Shown here one piece after another: positions 1-6,838 of a stretch of 64,000 nucleotides of DNA. Position 1 is the first letter of the stretch. Each line of letters opens with the position of its first letter. The DNA lies in the NCBI RefSeq assembly GCF_046614675.1, contig NZ_JBKKJT010000011.1, positions 1-64,000 of the forward strand. Reading direction: 5' to 3'. The translations under genes were made by a program, and so were the position numbers. The notes under the pieces are model-generated. The model did not search any database, had not been told where the DNA came from, and worked only from the letters and a program-made list of their open reading frames with translations. The DNA comes from Chryseobacterium cupriresistens. GTDB taxonomy: Bacteria; Bacteroidota; Bacteroidia; Flavobacteriales; Weeksellaceae.

Positions 1-98
<98 letters not shown>

Positions 99-112
99 TT
101 TATTTTATTTTT

Positions 113-148
113 AAAAAATCCTTTATCGTTATGATAAAGGATTTTTTT
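113..148 (+). terminator. Rho-independent terminator of the rRNA operon
   Basis: An inverted repeat AAATCCTTTATC / GATAAAGGATTT with a short GTTAT-type loop is followed by a run of T. It sits 15 nt after the 5S end, where an rRNA operon terminator is expected. Confidence 0.85.
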
Positions 149-190
149 GTTTTATACCCAGCTCAATGTATGAGTAATGAGTAATACATC

Positions 191-240
191 GATTATTCAT
201 CATTCATCACTTATCATTCATCATCTATCATCCATCATTG
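191..240. repeat. Degenerate ATTCATC/TATCATTCATC simple repeat
   Basis: Tandem, imperfect copies of a 7-11 nt unit (ATTCATC, TATCATTCATC, TATCATCCATC) fill this stretch. It is non-coding and probably prone to slippage. No function is visible. Confidence 0.7.
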
Positions 241-274
241 ATTACTTATGCTGACAGTACACACTCCAATGGTC

Positions 275-455
275 ACTCAGGAGTCTCAACAAAGTATCAT
301 CAAATAATTTACAGTATTAAATCGTCTGAATTAAAGGAATCATAAAGACTCTAATAAAGTAGGCTGGATTCCTGCGGAATGACACAGTAGAAAGAAGCGG
401 TACAAATGAAAGAGCAGGACGCCATTGGAACCATCAGATCAATTGGAAGGAATGT
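275..455. repeat. Direct repeat, copy A (intergenic)
   Basis: This copy starts at CAGGAGTCTCAACAAAGT and continues through CATAAAGACTCTAATAAAG, GGCTGGATTCCTGCGGAATG and AGATCAATTGGAAG. The same blocks in the same order recur at 566-733 with small substitutions and indels. No open frame is preserved, so this is an extragenic repeat or a decayed element rather than a gene. Together with copy B it fills much of the 770-bp gap between the rRNA terminator and the first peptide gene. Confidence 0.75.
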
Positions 456-565
456 TTAAGACACTGTTGAAGATCATTACCTCGGTTCAGCCTAAAATTA
501 TTCATTCTTACAGCTGATATCTTGTTTGCTTTCATTACTAACGTTTATCCCATCCATTGTCACTG

Positions 566-733
566 CGCAGGAGTCTCAACAAAGTGTTATCAGATAACCA
601 GTTTTAACCTTTAAATCATAAAGACTCTAATAAAGGAGGCTGGATTCCTGCGGAATGACACAGTGGAAAGAAGCAGAGCAAATGAAAAAGAAAGACGTCA
701 TCGGAATCAATAGATCAATTGGAAGAGAATGTT
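566..733. repeat. Direct repeat, copy B (intergenic)
   Basis: Second copy of the element at 275-455, sharing GGAGTCTCAACAAAGT, CATAAAGACTCTAATAAAG, GGCTGGATTCCTGCGGAATG, ACACAGTGGAAAGAAGC and AGATCAATTGGAAG. The copies are in the same orientation about 290 bp apart. Nothing recognisable is seen in 734-920. Confidence 0.75.
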
Positions 734-920
734 TATGTGTGCAATGGAATAGTGATAACATAATTGAAAAAAGAAGTTGATGTGTATGCTGTACTATTTA
801 AAGAATGATATCAGACCCTATTTTTAGGCTGATAAATCAATTATCAAAAACAAAGAATGGATCATTCGGGTAATTTTTTTTGAGTAGCTGAAATCTGCTT
901 TATTTTAATCCAAAAGAAAT

Positions 921-950
921 AAAAAACCGCTTCTCTGCAGAAACGGTTCT
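921..950 (-). terminator. Terminator of the leftward small peptide gene
   Basis: Read on the minus strand, AACCGTTTCT / AGAAGCGGTT forms a stem with a GCAG loop, followed by a T run. It lies 26 nt beyond the stop codon of the peptide gene at 977-1138. Confidence 0.75.
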
Positions 951-976
951 TATTGATGACATTTTGATTTTTTATC

Positions 977-1138
977 TTACATATCACTGTTCGTGTCCGG
1001 GCATTTGAAGTCAGCGCTGCAGGTTGCACAAACAATGGTTACGTTGCAGTAATACATACAGAAATCTGTTTCCGGAAGATTAGCTCCACCTGAAATGTTC
1101 TTTAATTGGTTCTTTTGTAGTTTTTTTAGGTTTTTCAT
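977..1138 (-). CDS. Small Cys-rich GG-leader peptide (bacteriocin-like precursor family)
   Basis: A 53-residue ORF starting MKNLKKLQKNQLKNISGG. The Lys-rich amphipathic N-terminus ending in Gly-Gly at residues 17-18 is the usual look of double-glycine leaders cleaved by C39-type peptidase/ABC exporters in Bacteroidota. The remaining 35 residues hold five Cys (27, 31, 37, 40, 46) in a C-x3-C-x5-C-x2-C pattern. No maturation enzyme or exporter lies nearby, so any processing would rely on genes elsewhere. The gene has its own terminator at 921-950 and is divergent from a related peptide gene at 1366. The bacteriocin label is a family naming convention; activity cannot be inferred. A signalling or defensin-like secreted peptide is equally possible. 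Confidence 0.7.
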   Translation of the reverse strand: MKNLKKLQKNQLKNISGGANLPETDFCMYYCNVTIVCATCSADFKCPDTNSDM

Positions 1139-1244
1139 ATAGTTTTAATTAAAAATTTGTTGTTAAAGTAAAAATAATTAAAATATTTTTAATTATACAA
1201 TGTGTGGTATATTTAAAAATTAAATTTAATATAGCTTTCTATAT

Positions 1245-1261
1245 TCTTTTACGGTTTAAGA
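1245..1261 (-). promoter_or_regulatory. Possible weak copy of the peptide-gene 5'-UTR hairpin
   Basis: On the minus strand this reads TCTT-AAACCGTAA-AAGA and is followed by ATATAGAAAG. The layout (4-bp stem, CCG in the loop, then ATAGA) resembles the elements at 1311-1346 and 25251-25280. It is about 107 nt from the start codon of the gene at 977-1138, much farther than in the other two cases. The match is suggestive only. Confidence 0.25.
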
Positions 1262-1310
1262 CTTTTTTAGTTTTTAATTGACTAATTATTAATATAATAA
1301 ATAGTAATTG

Positions 1311-1346
1311 TAAGCTAGCGTTACCCGAAAAGCTTATAGAGTAGGA
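1311..1346 (+). promoter_or_regulatory. Conserved 5'-UTR element of a small peptide gene
   Basis: TAAGCT (1311-1316) pairs with AGCTTA (1331-1336), and the loop ends in CCGAAA. The stem is followed directly by TATAGAGTAGGA. The block CCGAAAAGC-NN-ATAGAGTAGG recurs at 25260-25280, again about 20-25 nt before the start codon of a GG-leader peptide. The outer stem pairs differ in compensating fashion between the two copies (AAGC:GCTT here, TTGC:GCAA there). It may be an RNA regulatory element or a transcription-factor site. Confidence 0.5.
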
Positions 1347-1365
1347 ATACCAAAAACCAATAACT

Positions 1366-1638
1366 ATGAAAAATTTTAAAAAACTTTCAAGAGAAGACAG
1401 AAAATGTATTGTTGCGGGAGAAAATTTCCCGGCGTATTGTTTTGAAGGAGGCGGACCGGGAGAAGGAGGATGTTCTGCCAGAGAAATCTGTTCAAATGGA
1501 AAATGTGTCCCTTATGTTGGGGATCCCGGAGGAGGACAAAATCCTGGAGGTGGCGGCGATACTTATACCTGTATCTGTCCATGGGGAACTTTTACACAAC
1601 CCACTCCTTGCCCCGAATTTTATTGTATAACGGGATAA
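1366..1638 (+). CDS. Gly/Cys-rich GG-leader-type peptide (bacteriocin-like family)
   Basis: A 90-residue ORF beginning MKNFKKLSREDRKCIVAG. The leader resembles that of the divergent 53-residue peptide, but the cleavage dipeptide would be Ala-Gly (17-18) instead of Gly-Gly. The mature part holds eight Cys, including CSAREICSNGKC (36-47) and a C-x-C pair (69, 71), plus two Gly-rich stretches (28-35 and 54-64). The C-x5-C-x4-C block resembles small disulfide-rich secreted domains. The start is fixed by the leader and by the shared upstream element at 1311-1346. A bidirectional terminator follows. Overlapping ORFs in other frames are shadows. Function unknown; export and disulfide formation are inferred. 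Confidence 0.7.
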   Translation: MKNFKKLSREDRKCIVAGENFPAYCFEGGGPGEGGCSAREICSNGKCVPYVGDPGGGQNPGGGGDTYTCICPWGTFTQPTPCPEFYCITG

Positions 1639-1666
1639 AAATAAGTAAAATGAATATGTAAATAAT

Positions 1667-1700
1667 AACGGCTGCCTCTATAGAGACAGCCGTTTCTTTT
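1667..1700. terminator. Bidirectional terminator between convergent genes
   Basis: Fourteen-base arms AACGGCTGCCTCTA / TAGAGACAGCCGTT, with one C/A mismatch, are flanked by T-rich sequence on the right and A/T-rich sequence on the left. It serves the peptide gene ending at 1638 and the oxygenase gene ending at 1699. Confidence 0.85.
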
Positions 1701-2649
1701 ATTTTTTAATCAATCCCAGTTCGATCAATCTTTCATGCAGGAATTCTCCGGCAGTAGTATCTTCGTATAACTTCGGATTGTTTTCATCTACACAATTTTC
1801 AAGTGCATTTAAAGACATGGCACTGATAGGATGCATAAAGAAAGGAATTGAATATCTTGAAGTACTCCACATTTCTCTTGGTGGGTTTACCACTCTGTGG
1901 ATGGTAGATTTCAATTTGTTGTTGGTATGTCTTGAAAGCATGTCACCAACATTGATCATCAGTTCATCTGGTTCGGCAATGGCATCAATCCATTCTCCGT
2001 TGTGATTTTGAACCTGAAGACCTTTTCCTTGTGCTCCCATTAAAAGAGTGATAAGGTTGATGTCTCCGTGAGCAGCTGCTCTTACCGCATCATCCGGTTC
2101 TTCAGTGATTGGCGGATAGTGAATCGGTCTTAAAATAGAATTTCCTTCTGCGATCTTGTCATCAAAATAAAATTCATCTAAGCCAAGGTGTAATGCTAAA
2201 GCTCTTAACACATACTGTCCTGTTTTCTCAAGCATCTGGAATGCTTCTTTACCAACTTCGTTGAATCTTGGAAGTTCTTCAACGATTACGTTGTCCGGAT
2301 ACTCAGTTCTGTATTTTGAATCATCAGACAAATATTGTCCAAAGTGCCAAAATTCTTTTAAGTCTCCTTTTTTGAAACCTTTTGCAGTTTCTTTACCGAA
2401 TCCTACATAACCTCTCTGGCCACCAATTCCTGGAATCTCATACTTTTGTTTCGTTTCCACTGGTTGTTCAAAAAAGTTTTTCACCTCTCCATACAAATCA
2501 TCCACTAGGTTGTCATCAAGAAAGTGGCCTTTTAAGGCTACAAAACCAATTTCTTCATAAGCTTTTCCGATTTCATTTACAAATTTCTGTTTGCGTTCCG
2601 GGTTGCCCGAAAGGAAATCACGCAGGTCTACACTAGGTATTTTATCCAT
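1699..2649 (-). CDS. Isopenicillin N synthase-like 2-oxoglutarate/Fe(II) oxygenase
   Basis: The 316-residue protein has the two-part family layout: an N-terminal DIOX_N-like region (VDLRDFLSG, then GFVALKGH) and a C-terminal jelly-roll oxygenase domain. The iron ligands are visible as HGD in AAHGDINLITLL and the distal His in STIHRVVNP. The co-substrate-binding Arg-x-Ser is RYS in TSRYSIPFF. Members oxidise small molecules using Fe(II) and usually 2-oxoglutarate; the substrate cannot be predicted. The family covers plant hormone and antibiotic enzymes as well as many bacterial proteins of unknown role. A -7 box 20 nt upstream supports the start. The gene is monocistronic and divergent from menD. 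Confidence 0.85.
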   Translation of the reverse strand: MDKIPSVDLRDFLSGNPERKQKFVNEIGKAYEEIGFVALKGHFLDDNLVDDLYGEVKNFFEQPVETKQKYEIPGIGGQRGYVGFGKETAKGFKKGDLKEFWHFGQYLSDDSKYRTEYPDNVIVEELPRFNEVGKEAFQMLEKTGQYVLRALALHLGLDEFYFDDKIAEGNSILRPIHYPPITEEPDDAVRAAAHGDINLITLLMGAQGKGLQVQNHNGEWIDAIAEPDELMINVGDMLSRHTNNKLKSTIHRVVNPPREMWSTSRYSIPFFMHPISAMSLNALENCVDENNPKLYEDTTAGEFLHERLIELGLIKK

Positions 2650-2669
2650 TTTTAGAAATTTACGAACAG

Positions 2670-2677
2670 CAAAATTA
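2670..2677 (-). promoter_or_regulatory. -7 promoter box of the oxygenase gene
   Basis: Read on the minus strand this is TAATTTTG, an exact match to the Bacteroidota TAnnTTTG box. It lies 20 nt before the ATG at 2649. Confidence 0.55.
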
Positions 2678-2693
2678 CATTTTTTTTAATTTA

Positions 2694-2711
2694 AATGATT
2701 TTAAAATCATT
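2694..2711. promoter_or_regulatory. 18-bp perfect palindrome between divergent genes
   Basis: AATGATTTTAAAATCATT is a perfect palindrome placed between the two divergent -7 boxes (oxygenase at 2670-2677, menD at 2722-2729). The position would suit a shared operator. AT-rich palindromes also arise by chance, so the regulatory reading is inferred. Confidence 0.35.
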
Positions 2712-2721
2712 ATTTATAAGT

Positions 2722-2729
2722 TAAATTTG
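2722..2729 (+). promoter_or_regulatory. -7 promoter box of menD, four bases from the start codon
   Basis: TAAATTTG matches TAnnTTTG exactly and is followed by only CTGT before the menD ATG. Transcription would start at or within the start codon, implying a leaderless mRNA. Confidence 0.5.
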
Positions 2730-2733
2730 CTGT

Positions 2734-4404
2734 ATGAAAAAATATTCTTCTAAGAGAAGTATCCAAATACTTGCACATCTTCTTCAGCAGTACGGAATTG
2801 CAGATATCGTAATTTCTCCGGGGTCGAGAAATGCTCCTTTGGCCATCCATTTTTCAGAGGTAGATAGTTTCAATTGTTACAGTATTGTAGACGAAAGAAG
2901 TGCTGCTTTCGTGGCAATGGGAATGGCGAAAAGTGAGAAAAAACCTGTAGCTGTTACGTGTACCAGCGGATCTGCGGTAGTTAATTATTATCCTGCGGTT
3001 ACGGAAGCATTTTATCAGAATGTGCCCCTTTTGGTACTTACTGCAGACAGGCCGACAGATTTTGTTGATATATTCGATGGGCAAACGATCAGACAGAAGG
3101 ATGTTTTTCATCAGCATTCCTATGGTGACTTCCAGCTTTTGGAAGACAGTAAGGAGAATGCAGAAGATATTAATTTCGATATCATTAAAAAAGCTATTGA
3201 ACTTTGCTTTGAGAAGCAAGGTCCGGTACACATTAATATTCCTCTGGAAGAACCTTTGTATGAGCTGGTTTCAGAGCTTCCTACTTTTCCTACGGTAGAA
3301 AAGACAATTAAGCATAAAGAGTATGAAATTCCGTCCAATCTGATTGCAGAATGGCATACTTCACAAAGAATTATGCTGTTGGTGGGAACAAGAGATCACA
3401 GTCCGGAACTGGAAAGCCAGCTGACCCAGTTGGTGAAAAACCATTCTGTTGTAGTCCTGAGTGAAGCCAATTCAAATTTGCACCATGAGAAGTTTTTCAA
3501 ACATATAGACCGTTATATTTTCAACTTTACAGAAGAAGATTATAAAACATATGCTCCTGACCTGTTGATTACAGTTGGGCAGAATGTGGTTTCCAAAAAA
3601 GTGAAACAATTCCTCAGAAGTGCCCGTCCAAAACAACACTGGCATCTGGATGAAGTGTGGCAGCCTGATACTTATTTCTCACTCACAGAAAAGATAGAGG
3701 TGAAACCTGAGGTTTTCTTCTCAAAACTGTTGAAATTTATCAATCTGGAACCAAGGCCTTATTATAACCTTTGGGACGTCTTAAGGGATAAAAAAGATGC
3801 TAAACACGAACAGTTTTTAAATACAATTGATTTCTCAGATTTTTATTTCTTTAATAAAGCGTCACAAACAATTCCTGAGAATTATAATATTCATTTCAGT
3901 AACTCCTCGGGGATCAGATATGCACAGCTGTTTGATTTTGGGAAGAGAAAAATGTACTGTAACAGAGGAACAAGCGGTATTGACGGATCTACTTCTACGG
4001 CAATGGGATTTGCCATTAAAAATGAAAATCCAACCTTATTGATTACAGGTGACCTGAGTTTCTTCTATGACATCAATGGCCTTTGGAATCAGTATATTCC
4101 GCCATTTGTAAGAATTATGATTTTCAATAACGGTGAAGGAAATATCTTTAAAATCATTCCCGGACCTGGAAATGCCAATCCGAATACTCTGGACGAATTT
4201 ATTGCTACAAAACACCGTAAAAATGCAGAATCTCTGGCGAAGCATTTTGGATTCTCCTATATCAGAGTAGAGGATGAACTTACGCTGGATAGGGTTCTTG
4301 AGAATTTCTTCAAACCTGATGCGCAGCCAAAAATCCTGGAAGTAAATACTCACGGGAAGAATAGTGCAGATGTACTGAAATCGTATTTTGAGTTTATGAA
4401 ATAA
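2734..4404 (+). CDS. menD: 2-succinyl-5-enolpyruvyl-6-hydroxy-3-cyclohexene-1-carboxylate synthase (MenD)
   Basis: This thiamine-diphosphate enzyme joins isochorismate and 2-oxoglutarate, releasing CO2, in menaquinone synthesis in the cytoplasm. The 556-residue length is normal for MenD. The N-terminal Pyr domain has the MenD signature ISPGSRNAPLAI (about 27-38) and the ThDP-activating Glu in SIVDERSAAF. The C-terminal PP domain has the ThDP/Mg motif, GDLSFFYD (about 439) followed by the Asn pair FNNGEG some 26 residues later. Menaquinone is the usual respiratory quinone of Flavobacteriia. No other men gene lies nearby, so the gene stands alone. Its -7 box is four bases before the ATG, so the transcript is probably leaderless. 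Confidence 0.96.
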   Translation: MKKYSSKRSIQILAHLLQQYGIADIVISPGSRNAPLAIHFSEVDSFNCYSIVDERSAAFVAMGMAKSEKKPVAVTCTSGSAVVNYYPAVTEAFYQNVPLLVLTADRPTDFVDIFDGQTIRQKDVFHQHSYGDFQLLEDSKENAEDINFDIIKKAIELCFEKQGPVHINIPLEEPLYELVSELPTFPTVEKTIKHKEYEIPSNLIAEWHTSQRIMLLVGTRDHSPELESQLTQLVKNHSVVVLSEANSNLHHEKFFKHIDRYIFNFTEEDYKTYAPDLLITVGQNVVSKKVKQFLRSARPKQHWHLDEVWQPDTYFSLTEKIEVKPEVFFSKLLKFINLEPRPYYNLWDVLRDKKDAKHEQFLNTIDFSDFYFFNKASQTIPENYNIHFSNSSGIRYAQLFDFGKRKMYCNRGTSGIDGSTSTAMGFAIKNENPTLLITGDLSFFYDINGLWNQYIPPFVRIMIFNNGEGNIFKIIPGPGNANPNTLDEFIATKHRKNAESLAKHFGFSYIRVEDELTLDRVLENFFKPDAQPKILEVNTHGKNSADVLKSYFEFMK

Positions 4405-4406
4405 AT

Positions 4407-5033
4407 TTAAAGATCAAGATATTCTTCATTCCCCGGCAGATTGATAATTCTGTCGATAGGATAGATAAACATATCATCAAAATCATTCAACGCATTAATG
4501 ATCTGGAAATGGGTGAATTGCTTTATATTCTGTAAAGTGATCTCCGTTTCTTTGATCTTTTTATGCTTTAAAAGATGTTGTCTCTGCACACCGTTCAACA
4601 GGTAAGTAGAAGGAGTGAACCAGTCTTTTCCCTTTAGAAATAAAAGGTTGGAAAAGGAGGTGTCAGTGATATGATTATTTTTGACGATGATAATTTCTTC
4701 TGCTTTTGCTTTCATCTTCATTTTATCGAGTTCTTTGCGGTCTTCAAATTTGAATGAATAATCAAAGCTGTTGTTTTCTACCAGCTGAAAGTCCTGTATT
4801 TCAGGAATCGCATAAGGAATCATCTGTGTTCTGATCTTTTTATCAAGGTCATAAGCAATTCTCAGCTTGAAAAGACCATCTTCATCATGCTGCAGATTTT
4901 TATAGATCTTGGCCAGATCAATAGAGTCTTCTTTCCCGAAATGGGAAAACGTCTGGTTGACACGTTTCTGATGTAGATCCAATAGAAAAACCTCCTGATC
5001 TTCTACTTTAATGCTTTCAATGAATTGGGACAT
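4407..5033 (-). CDS. Aminotransferase class IV, aminodeoxychorismate lyase-like (PabC-type)
   Basis: The 208-residue protein overlaps the end of the pabB-like gene by 17 nt and is read with it. The class IV fold is suggested by the N-terminal LFKLRIAYD strand, the conserved YSFKFEDRKEL segment and the late TSFSNLLFLKGKDWFTP stretch that normally forms the PLP phosphate pocket. In folate synthesis PabC releases pyruvate from 4-amino-4-deoxychorismate to give 4-aminobenzoate. The protein is shorter than classical PabC (about 270) and is assigned mainly from its partner. A branched-chain or D-amino-acid aminotransferase activity is less likely. The PLP lysine was not identified with certainty. 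Confidence 0.75.
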   Translation of the reverse strand: MSQFIESIKVEDQEVFLLDLHQKRVNQTFSHFGKEDSIDLAKIYKNLQHDEDGLFKLRIAYDLDKKIRTQMIPYAIPEIQDFQLVENNSFDYSFKFEDRKELDKMKMKAKAEEIIIVKNNHITDTSFSNLLFLKGKDWFTPSTYLLNGVQRQHLLKHKKIKETEITLQNIKQFTHFQIINALNDFDDMFIYPIDRIINLPGNEEYLDL

Positions 5034-5994
5034 AGATTTTATTTTTCATTTCCTGATATTCGTCTTCTAATTTACTCATGTGCGTTATACCGCCTCCGCT
5101 TTTGAAATACAATTGATCTCCTTCTTTTTCAATAAAGCGTATCATTACACAGCTGTCTACATTTTGGCCGTCAAACCAGCCACAGATTCCCGTGTAATAT
5201 CCTCTGTCATACCCTTCCGCATCCAGAATAATTTCCAGTGTTTTAGGTTTGGGAGCTCCTAAAATAGAGCCTGCAGGAAGCAGTTTCTTCATAATACTTC
5301 CTACTTTTCCCTCATATTCAGGTTTTATCATCCCTGAAATTTCGGAACTCATTGCATACAGATCCTTCTGCCGGGTTTTGATAAAATCAATCTGTTGGAA
5401 CTGATCCACCTTTACATCGTCAGCTACCATGCTTAGATCGTTCCGGAGGAGATCTACAACCGTGTAATGCTCTGCCTTCTCCTTTTTATCATTCTTAAGA
5501 ATTTCTGCTGCATTTTCAATAGATGCATCAATGGTTCCTTTCATGGGATAGGTGAAAATTTTTCCGTCAATGATCTTTACAAAAGTTTCCGGAGAAAAAA
5601 ATACAAAAAAATCTTTATAAAAAACTTTGTATTTCGCATTTGAATGATAAAAAATTTCTTCCAGGGTTAAATTAGTCTCAATACGTGTTTTTCTAGTGTA
5701 GTTTACTAAGTAAGAGTTTCCCAAAAGAATATTTTTCTGAACTTTATCAAAGCCGGCCTGAAAGCTCTCCAATGTTTCAGGAAAGGATTTCCAAACCACT
5801 TTTTTATTCAGTGCATGGGTTTCCTTTGAGGTTGAAAATTCCTGAAAATCAACAATTAAACCCTGTTTTTCAATTTCATTTTCCTGATAGATTTCAACAT
5901 TCTCCGAGAGAAAGTCGATGATGAAAAAATAGGGAACCTTCTGAAGAGAAAGCTCGTCCATTTCCATAAATTTTTGATGATTCACTGAAAACAT
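5017..5994 (-). CDS. pabB: Aminodeoxychorismate synthase component I (PabB-type chorismate-binding enzyme)
   Basis: The chorismate-binding fold is clear: PMKGTIDAS (substrate loop), LLRNDLSMVADDVKV, the PAGSILGAPKPKTLEII active-site block, GYYTGICGWFDG and the C-terminal SGGGITHMS followed by DEYQEMKNK. It aminates chorismate for folate synthesis with ammonia from a glutaminase (PabA/TrpG) that is not in this window. The ATG at 5994 gives 325 residues and was chosen because a -7 box, TACTTTTG, lies at 5999-6006, only four bases upstream; an upstream in-frame start at 6054 would lie outside that transcript. It is much shorter than E. coli PabB (about 450) and lacks most of the N-terminal domain. 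Confidence 0.87.
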   Translation of the reverse strand: MFSVNHQKFMEMDELSLQKVPYFFIIDFLSENVEIYQENEIEKQGLIVDFQEFSTSKETHALNKKVVWKSFPETLESFQAGFDKVQKNILLGNSYLVNYTRKTRIETNLTLEEIFYHSNAKYKVFYKDFFVFFSPETFVKIIDGKIFTYPMKGTIDASIENAAEILKNDKKEKAEHYTVVDLLRNDLSMVADDVKVDQFQQIDFIKTRQKDLYAMSSEISGMIKPEYEGKVGSIMKKLLPAGSILGAPKPKTLEIILDAEGYDRGYYTGICGWFDGQNVDSCVMIRFIEKEGDQLYFKSGGGITHMSKLEDEYQEMKNKIYVPIH

Positions 5995-5998
5995 TCTG

Positions 5999-6006
5999 CA
6001 AAAGTA
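5999..6006 (-). promoter_or_regulatory. -7 promoter box of pabB, four bases from the start codon
   Basis: On the minus strand TACTTTTG is followed by CAGA and then the ATG at 5994. This is the same N4 spacing as menD and implies a leaderless transcript. Confidence 0.5.
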
Positions 6007-6018
6007 CTTATTGATGTT

Positions 6019-6026
6019 TACTTTTG
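6019..6026 (+). promoter_or_regulatory. -7 promoter box of the divergent membrane-protein gene
   Basis: TACTTTTG in the plus direction, 17 nt before the ATG at 6044. It faces the pabB box 12 bp away, so the two promoters probably overlap. Confidence 0.5.
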
Positions 6027-6043
6027 CATAAATTTTTTTTACG

Positions 6044-6766
6044 ATGCAGAACAAATATCCTCAGAAACCGGGAATAGATTTTATATTGAAGCAGGCATTT
6101 TTTTATTGGAATAAAACACTCGTTTTTCAGTTGATGTTTTCCATTTTTTACTTTGGAATTTTCCTCACGGTATTTTTCGCCGCAGATCTCAAATATAATA
6201 TTTTGAGCCAGTACATGGAAACTAGCAAGTATCTGAAGGATGGCATGCAGGCCTATGCCGCACAATATACTAAAATGGTTTCTACTCCGGAATTTCAGAA
6301 TTTTTCTCTGATGATTGTGGGGACTATGATTTTTCTTTATCCTCTCAATATCGGGTTTTATCAGATCTACAGAAAAATTGATCTTAAAGAAAAGCTGGAG
6401 CTGGGAGATTTACTGGTGGGATATAATGGACTTAACTTTTTTAAGTACATAGGATATTATATTTTCTGGTTTTTCATTTATATCAATGCTGCCCAGACTA
6501 TTATTCTTGGAATCGTTTGGGTGATAGCAACTGTATTTGTTGCTCCGTTGATGTTTTTTACCAATAAAAGAATCTTTGAATCCATTTCCTTGAATTTTAA
6601 AGCACTCAGAATGTATTTTCTGGAAATAACGGTATGTGTAATCGTTGCCTTTTTATTTAAGTATTTGGGCTTTGCCCTATTTTTTATTGGAGGATTATTT
6701 ACTTTTCCTTTTTGGAATGCCATGATTTACTCATTGTATAAAACCGTTTTTTCAGAGAAAAGTTAA
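6044..6766 (+). CDS. Multi-pass membrane protein, paralogue of the next gene
   Basis: A 240-residue protein with about five hydrophobic segments: LVFQLMFSIFYFGIFLTVFF near the N-terminus, one near 85-105, then YIGYYIFWFFIYINAAQ, TIILGIVWVIATVFVAPLM and a C-terminal ALFFIGGLFTFPFW. The middle (PLNIGFYQIYRK, then GDLLVGYNGLNFFKYIGYY) matches the same positions of the proteins at 6839-7564 and 50924-51628, so the three form a family. The G-FTFPFWNAMIYSLY end is shared in outline. Function unknown; an inner-membrane location is predicted. A promoter box at 6019-6026 supports the start. Confidence 0.75.
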   Translation: MQNKYPQKPGIDFILKQAFFYWNKTLVFQLMFSIFYFGIFLTVFFAADLKYNILSQYMETSKYLKDGMQAYAAQYTKMVSTPEFQNFSLMIVGTMIFLYPLNIGFYQIYRKIDLKEKLELGDLLVGYNGLNFFKYIGYYIFWFFIYINAAQTIILGIVWVIATVFVAPLMFFTNKRIFESISLNFKALRMYFLEITVCVIVAFLFKYLGFALFFIGGLFTFPFWNAMIYSLYKTVFSEKS

Positions 6767-6806
6767 AATTCATTCGTGTTTAATGGGATTTTTTACTAAA
6801 AAAAAG

Positions 6807-6814
6807 TAAATTTG
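6807..6814 (+). promoter_or_regulatory. -7 promoter box upstream of 6839
   Basis: TAAATTTG, an exact TAnnTTTG match, 24 nt before the ATG at 6839. Confidence 0.5.
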
Positions 6815-6838
6815 GTAAAATCATTAAATATTTAAACT

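Noticed and set aside
191..240. Possible CRISPR array (short direct repeats)
   Set aside because: The units are 7-11 nt, degenerate and without spacers of constant length; no cas gene is present. It is a simple-sequence repeat.
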